Assembly (NCBI RefSeq): GCF_023053635.1 | Contig: NC_086179.1 | Coordinates: forward strand, 3,238,001 to 3,302,000 | Direction: 5' to 3' | Length of the DNA stretch: 64,000 nucleotides | From: Elgaria multicarinata webbii | Taxonomy: Eukaryota > Chordata > Lepidosauria > Squamata > Anguidae | Part shown: in pieces, positions 57,597-64,000 of the stretch | Layout: each line of letters opens with the position of its first letter | How positions within the stretch are numbered: position 1 is the stretch's first letter | The notes under the pieces: generated by a model | Seen by the model: the letters and a program-made list of their open reading frames with translations, nothing else | Told to the model about the DNA's origin: nothing | Database searches by the model: none | Made by a program: the position numbers and the translations under genes

Positions 57597-57808
57597 AAAA
57601 TCACGAAAAGGCCTTGTCTACACACACACACACACACAGAGAAAATCACGAAAAGGCCTTGTCTACACACACACACACACACACACACACAGAGAAAATC
57701 ATGAAAAGGCCTTGTCTACACACACACACACACACAGAGAAAATCACGAAAAGGCCTTGTCTACACACACACACACACACACACAGAGAAAATCACGAAA
57801 AGGCCTTG

Positions 57809-57843
<35 letters not shown>

Positions 57844-57908
57844 AAAATCACGAAAAGGCCTTGTCTACACACACACACACACACAGAGAAAATCACGAAA
57901 AGGCCTTG

Positions 57909-57943
<35 letters not shown>

Positions 57944-58055
57944 AAAATCACGAAAAGGCCTTGTCTACACACACACACACACACAGAGAAAATCACGAAA
58001 AGGCCTTGTCTACACACACACACACACACACAGAGAAAATCACGAAAAGGCCTTG

Positions 58056-58090
<35 letters not shown>

Positions 58091-59219
58091 AAAATCACGA
58101 AAAGGCCTTGTCTACACACACACACACACACACACACAGAGAAAATCACAAAAAGGCCTTGTCTACACACACACACACACACACACAGAGAGAAAATCAC
58201 AAAAAGGCCTTGTCTACACACACACACACACAGAGAGAGAAAATCACGAAAAGGCCTTGTCTACACACACACACACACACACAGAGAGAAAATCACGAAA
58301 AGGCCTTGTCTATACACACACACACACACAGAGAGAGAAAATCACGAAAAGGCCTTGTCTACACACACACACACACACACACAGAAAATCACGAAAAGGC
58401 CTTGTCTACACACACACACACACACAGAGAAAATCACGAAAAGGCCTTGTCTACACACACACACACACAGAAAATCACGAAAAGGCCTTGTCTACACACA
58501 CACACACACAGAGAGAGAGAGAAAATCACGAAAAGGCCTTGTCCACACACACACACACAGAGAGAGAGAGAAAATCACGAAAAGGCCTTGTCCACACACA
58601 CACACACACACACACACAGAGAAAATCACGAAAAGGCCTTGTCTACACACACACACACACACACACAGAAAATCACGAAAAGGCCTTGTCTACACACACA
58701 CACACACAGAGAAAATCACGAAAAGGCCTTGTCTACACACACACACACACACAGAGAAAATCACGAAAAGGCCTTGTCTACACACACACACACACACACA
58801 CACAGAGAAAATCACGAAAAGGCCTTGTCTACACACACACACACACACACAGAAAATCACGAAAAGGCCTTGTCTACACACACACACAGAGAAAATCACG
58901 AAAAGGCCTTGTCTACACACACACACACACACACACACAGAGAGAAAATCACGAAAAGGCCTTGTCTACACACACACACACACACACACAGAGAAAATCA
59001 CGAAAAGGCCTTGTCTACACACACACACACACACACACAGAGAAAATCACAAAAAGGCCTTGTCTACACACACACACACACACACACACACAGAGAAAAT
59101 CACGAAAAGGCCTTGTCTACACACACACACACACACACACACACAGAGAAAATCACAAAAAGGCCTTGTCTACACACACACACACACACACACACAGAGA
59201 AAATCACGAAAAGGCCTTG

Positions 59220-59254
<35 letters not shown>

Positions 59255-59523
59255 AGAAAATCACGAAAAGGCCTTGTCTACACACACACACACACACACA
59301 CAGAGAAAATCACGAAAAGGCCTTGTCTACACACACACACACACACAGAGAAAATCACAAAAAGGCCTTGTCTACACACACACACACACACACACACACA
59401 GAGAAAATCACGAAAAGGCCTTGTCTACACACACACACACACACACACACAGAGAAAATCACGAAAAGGCCTTGTCTACACACACACACACACACACACA
59501 GAGAAAATCACAAAAAGGCCTTG

Positions 59524-59558
<35 letters not shown>

Positions 59559-59723
59559 AAAATCACGAAAAGGCCTTGTCTACACACACACACACACAGA
59601 GAGAGAAAATCACGAAAAGGCCTTGTCTACACACACACACACACACACACAGAGAAAATCACGAAAAGGCCTTGTCTATACACACACACACACACACAGA
59701 GAGAAAATCACGAAAAGGCCTTG

Positions 59724-59759
<36 letters not shown>

Positions 59760-60187
59760 ATCACGAAAAGGCCTTGTCTACACACACACACACACAGAAA
59801 ATCACGAAAAGGCCTTGTCTACACACACACACACACAGAGAGAGAGAGAAAATCACGAAAAGGCCTTGTCCACACACACACACACAGAGAGAGAGAGAAA
59901 ATCACGAAAAGGCCTTGTCTACACACACACACACACACACACAGAAAATCACGAAAAGGCCTTGTCTACACACACACACACACAGAGAAAATCACGAAAA
60001 GGCCTTGTCTACACACACACACACACACACAGAGAAAATCACGAAAAGGCCTTGTCTACACACACACACACACACACACACAGAGAAAATCACGAAAAGG
60101 CCTTGTCTACACACACACACACACACAGAAAATCACGAAAAGGCCTTGTCTACACACACACACAGAGAAAATCACGAAAAGGCCTTG

Positions 60188-60224
<37 letters not shown>

Positions 60225-60475
60225 AAAATCACGAAAAGGCCTTGTCTACACACACACACACACACACACACAGAGAAAATCACGAAAAGGCCTTGTCTAC
60301 ACACACATACACACACACACACAGAAAATCACGAAAAGGCCTTGTCTACACACACACACACACACAGAGAAAATCACGAAAAGGCCTTGTCTACACACAC
60401 ACAGAAAATCACGAAAAGGCCTTGTCTACACACACACACACACACACACACAGAGAAAATCACGAAAAGGCCTTG

Positions 60476-60512
<37 letters not shown>

Positions 60513-60675
60513 AAAATCACGAAAAGGCCTTGTCTACACACACACACACACAGAGAAAATCACGAAAAGGCCTTGTCTACACACACACACACACACACAC
60601 ACACAGAGAAAATCACGAAAAGGCCTTGTCTACACACACACACACACACACAGAGAAAATCACGAAAAGGCCTTG

Positions 60676-60710
<35 letters not shown>

Positions 60711-61306
60711 AAAATCACGAAAAGGCCTTGTCTACACACACACACACACACACACAGAGAGAAAATCACGAAAAGGCCTTGTCTACACACACACACACAC
60801 AGAAAATCACGAAAAGGCCTTGTCTACACACACACACACACAGAGAGAGAGAGAAAATCACGAAAAGGCCTTGTCCACACACACACACACAGAGAGAGAG
60901 AGAAAATCACGAAAAGGCCTTGTCCACACACACACACACACACACACACAGAGAGAAAATCACGAAAAGGCCTTGTCTACACACACACACACACACACAC
61001 AGAAAATCACGAAAAGGCCTTGTCTACACACACACACACACAGAGAAAATCACGAAAAGGCCTTGTCTACACACACACACACACACACAGAGAAAATCAC
61101 GAAAAGGCCTTGTCTACACACACACACACACACACACACAGAGAAAATCACGAAAAGGCCTTGTCTACACACACACACACACACAGAGAAAATCACGAAA
61201 AGGCCTTGTCTACACACACACACACACACACACACACAGAGAAAATCACGAAAAGGCCTTGTCTACACACACACACACACACAGAGAAAATCACGAAAAG
61301 GCCTTG

Positions 61307-61341
<35 letters not shown>

Positions 61342-61746
61342 AAAATCACGAAAAGGCCTTGTCTACACACACACACACACACACAGAGAGAGAAAATCAC
61401 GAAAAGGCCTTGTCTACACACACACACACACAGAAAATCACGAAAAGGCCTTGTCTACACACACACACACACAGAGAGAGAGAGAAAATCACGAAAAGGC
61501 CTTGTCCACACACACACACACACAGAGAGAGAGAAAATCACGAAAAGGCCTTGTCCACACACACACACACACACACACAGAGAGAGAAAATCACGAAAAG
61601 GCCTTGTCTACACACACACACACACACACACAGAAAATCACGAAAAGGCCTTGTCTACACACACACACACACAGAGAAAATCACGAAAAGGCCTTGTCTA
61701 CACACACACACACACACACAGAGAAAATCACGAAAAGGCCTTGTCT

Positions 61747-61777
<31 letters not shown>

Positions 61778-61835
61778 AAATCACAAAAAGGCCTTGTCTA
61801 CACACACACACACAGAAAATCACGAAAAGGCCTTG

Positions 61836-61870
<35 letters not shown>

Positions 61871-61946
61871 AGAAAATCACGAAAAGGCCTTGTCTACACA
61901 CACACACACACACACACAGAGAGAAAATCACGAAAAGGCCTTGTCT
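55883..61946. repeat. 6.1-kb compound satellite, (CA)n plus 27-base core
   Basis: About 120 tandem units. Each has a CA run of roughly 7-15 repeats and then a 27-base core that begins GAGAAAATCACG and ends AAAAGGCCTTGTCTA. Cores are almost identical; variation is in CA number, GA number and a few marked bases. The first half alternates longer and shorter CA runs. The second half has four blocks with expanded GA and the core ending TGTCCA, near 58510, 59840, 60840 and 61470. The edge unit at 55905 is degenerate (AAATCAGGAG). The last core runs into GTTTTGTGCCACCC. All three forward frames and one reverse frame lack stops, which is why long spurious ORFs appear. Confidence 0.97.
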
Positions 61947-62049
61947 GTTTTGTGCCACCCCGGGCCAACGTTTTGGTGATGGGCACCTTCCTCAGGGATT
62001 ACCTGATTTTTTTAAACCTGGATCCAACCCTCAGTCTCAAATCTTAACA

Positions 62050-63010
62050 CTAATAATAATAATATATTTATTACCCGCCTCAATCTGGAGGGAACAACAT
62101 GGAATACAAAATATTTATTTATTTATTACATTTCTATACCACCCAATAGCCGGAGCGCTCTGGGCGGTTCACAAAAATTAAAACCAACAGTATAAAACCA
62201 TAATATAATACATAAAACTGATTAAAACACATAAGAACTAATACGTGGTTAAAATAACAGCCAGAGATCTTAAAATTCAACTGGGTAGGCCTGCCGGAAG
62301 AGATCAGTCTTTATTGCTTTTTTTTATATATTCAGAAAGATTTGAGTTGGCGGATCTCTCCTGGCAGTCTGGGAGCGGCAGCAGAGAAGGTCCTCTGGGT
62401 GACAACACTTAACACTTATTTATTTATTTCATTTCTAGCCGGAGCTCTCTGGGCGGTTCACAAAAATTAAGACCATTCAAAGTATAAAACAACAGTATGA
62501 AATCATAATAAAAAATACAATATAAAAGCTCAACCAGATAAAAACAGCAGCAATGCAAAATTACAAATTTGAAACACCAAGTTAAAATTTATTTATAGAC
62601 TGTTAAAATGCTTGGAGAATAAAAATGTCTTCACCTGGCATCTAAAAGCATATAATGTAGGTGCCAAGCGAACCTCCTTAGGGAGCTCATTCCACAGCCG
62701 GGGTGCCACAGCAGAGAAGGCCCTGCTCCTGGTAGCCACCTGCCTCACTTCCTTTGGCAGCAGCTCGCGGAGAAGGACCCCTGAGGATGACCTTAGGGTC
62801 CGGGCAGGTACATATGGGAGGAGGCGTGCCTTCAGATAGCCTGGCCCCAAACCATTTAGGGCTTTAAATGTTAATATCAGCACTTTGAATCAGGCCAGGA
62901 CCTGGACTGGCAGCCAATGAAGCTGGAAAAGGACTGGCGTGATGTGGTCTCGTCGGCCAGTCCCTGTTAGTAACCGTGCTGCCCTGTTTTGTACCAGTTG
63001 AAGTATCCTA
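62050..63010 (-). mobile_element. Stacked L2-type LINE 3' ends
   Basis: Several tails on minus: a CCGCCTCAATCTGGAGGGAA block, a CACCCAATAGCCGGAGCGCT block at 62138, a second tail at 62415, and an ORF end at 62883-62593 (FKALNGLGPGYLKARLLPYV, APRLWNELPKEVRLAPTLYA). Confidence 0.75.
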
Positions 63011-63039
63011 TACATAGACCGGGGTGGGTGGGTAGTCCT

Positions 63040-63290
63040 ACTTCATTTATTTATTTCATTTTTATACCGCCCAATAGCCAAAGCTCTCCGGGCAGTTCAC
63101 AAAAATTAAAACCATGAAAAGCATAATAAAACAACAGTCTAAAAACACAATTGCAAAATACAATATAAAAAGCACAACCAGGATAAAACCACACAGCAGA
63201 AATTGATATAGGTTAAAATACGGAATTAAAACAGCAAAGTTTAAGTTAAATTAGGTGTTAAAATGCTGAGAAAATAAAAAGCATACCCTA
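63040..63290 (-). mobile_element. L2-type LINE 3' tail
   Basis: TTTATACCGCCCAATAGCCA and AAGCTCTCCGGGCAGTTCAC, with the A-rich stretch as in 6985-7200. Confidence 0.75.
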
Positions 63291-63344
63291 GGACTTTTTT
63301 CTGTCTAAACATCTATAGGATTGTACTTCAAATTTTCTTGAAGG

Positions 63345-63450
63345 CATAAAAAGCCTTACTGGATCAGGCTATATATGCTATATATATAGTCTATATAGAC
63401 TAGCATTCTGTTCGAAGAATGGCCAACCAGATACCCCAACCAATGTTTAT
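63345..63450 (-). mobile_element. CR1-clade (L3-like) LINE 3' end
   Basis: AAAGCCTTACTGGATCAGGC and GGCCAACCAGATACCCC match the reverse of the L3-like 3' UTR. An AT repeat (TATATATGC...) sits inside. Confidence 0.6.
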
Positions 63451-63834
63451 GTGAAGTTTACATGAAACGTTTTCTATATGCACAGCAATCATTCCAAAGT
63501 GTCCCTGTTATGTCAGAAGAAGCTTTGAAAGAAGACGTCATCCAGACCCCCTGTAAAATTCCAGGAATGAAGCCCGGCTTTTGCAAGATAAGAACCTCCT
63601 ATGGAATCACATAGGAGACCTTGGCATCTCAGTTGACGATAATAATTTGGCAAGGAGAAAGAAAACATCGTATCTAATGAGAAGTTAACGACGGACTCAT
63701 AGATAACGTGAATACAAGATTATAGGATTGTTTGGAAGAATGCTGAAATAAGTCAAAATGACCTGAACAAAAATCTGCCCTACTAGTAGCCTACCCTGAA
63801 GGGATCTCTTGCCTGTCACAATAAACTTAAGAAC

Positions 63835-64000
63835 GTAAGAGCCCTGTTCAAACAGTGGTCAACTGGAAACCCACAAGCAGGACACAGATGCAGCAGCACC
63901 CTCCCGCCCATGTTCCCCAGCAACTGGGGCACACAGGCTTATTGCCTCGAATACTGGAGATAGCACACAACCATCAGGGCTAGTCGCCATGGACAGCCTT
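63835..64000 (-). mobile_element. CR1-clade (L3-like) LINE 3' end, runs off window
   Basis: AACCCACAAGCAGGACACAG, CACCCTCCCGCCCATGTTCC and ATACTGGAGATAGCACACAA are the reverse of the ending at 53440-53655. Confidence 0.8.

Noticed and set aside
55883-61946. CRISPR-like array
   Set aside because: The spacer-like parts are only CA repeats, not unique sequence, and the genome is vertebrate.
55837-62181. 2,114-codon His-Thr-rich ORF on plus
   Set aside because: It is a by-product of a stop-free tandem repeat, present in all three plus frames, begins at GTG and runs on into LINE tails.

Overview
This is squamate reptile nuclear DNA, most likely a lizard. The case rests on two multi-exon vertebrate genes, a mixed LINE load (many CR1 and L2-type copies plus RTE-BovB), very many fold-back hAT-type MITEs and long microsatellites. 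The species cannot be named from the sequence. Two protein genes converge tail to tail. OPN1SW (the SWS1 cone opsin) is on + at 20393-28611 in five coding exons. CALU (calumenin, an ER Ca2+-binding EF-hand protein) is on -, with coding exons from 47285 down to 34206 and a probable non-coding first exon in a CpG island near 55334. I recall the same convergent CALU/OPN1SW pair in human 7q32, where a tRNA-Pro(AGG) also lies upstream of OPN1SW; here two identical tRNA-Pro(AGG) genes sit at 11539-11610 and 15001-15072. Both protein genes read intact: the opsin is 347 residues, calumenin 317. Layout: 1-720 is GC-rich, perhaps the promoter side of the next gene to the left. 720-20200 is mostly repeats: CR1 and L2 3' ends, one BovB, hAT MITEs and a solo LTR, plus the two tRNA genes. 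20200-28611 is the opsin gene, its introns filled with CR1 and nested hAT MITEs. 28612-34205 is the convergent intergenic region with the probable CALU 3' UTR. 34206-47297 holds the CALU coding exons, including a mutually exclusive exon pair separated by only 59 nt. 47298-55333 is CALU intron 1. 54880-55680 is a CpG island with a TATA motif pointing away from CALU. 55883-61946 is a 6.1-kb compound satellite of (CA)n joined to a fixed 27-base core. 61947-64000 is LINE debris. The opsin carries all seven residues associated with ultraviolet tuning in SWS1 pigments, so the animal probably sees UV. The most unusual structure is the satellite: about 120 units, each with one CpG, organised into higher-order blocks, open in all three forward frames, and starting about 340 bp downstream of the TATA motif. 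It is almost certainly not coding.
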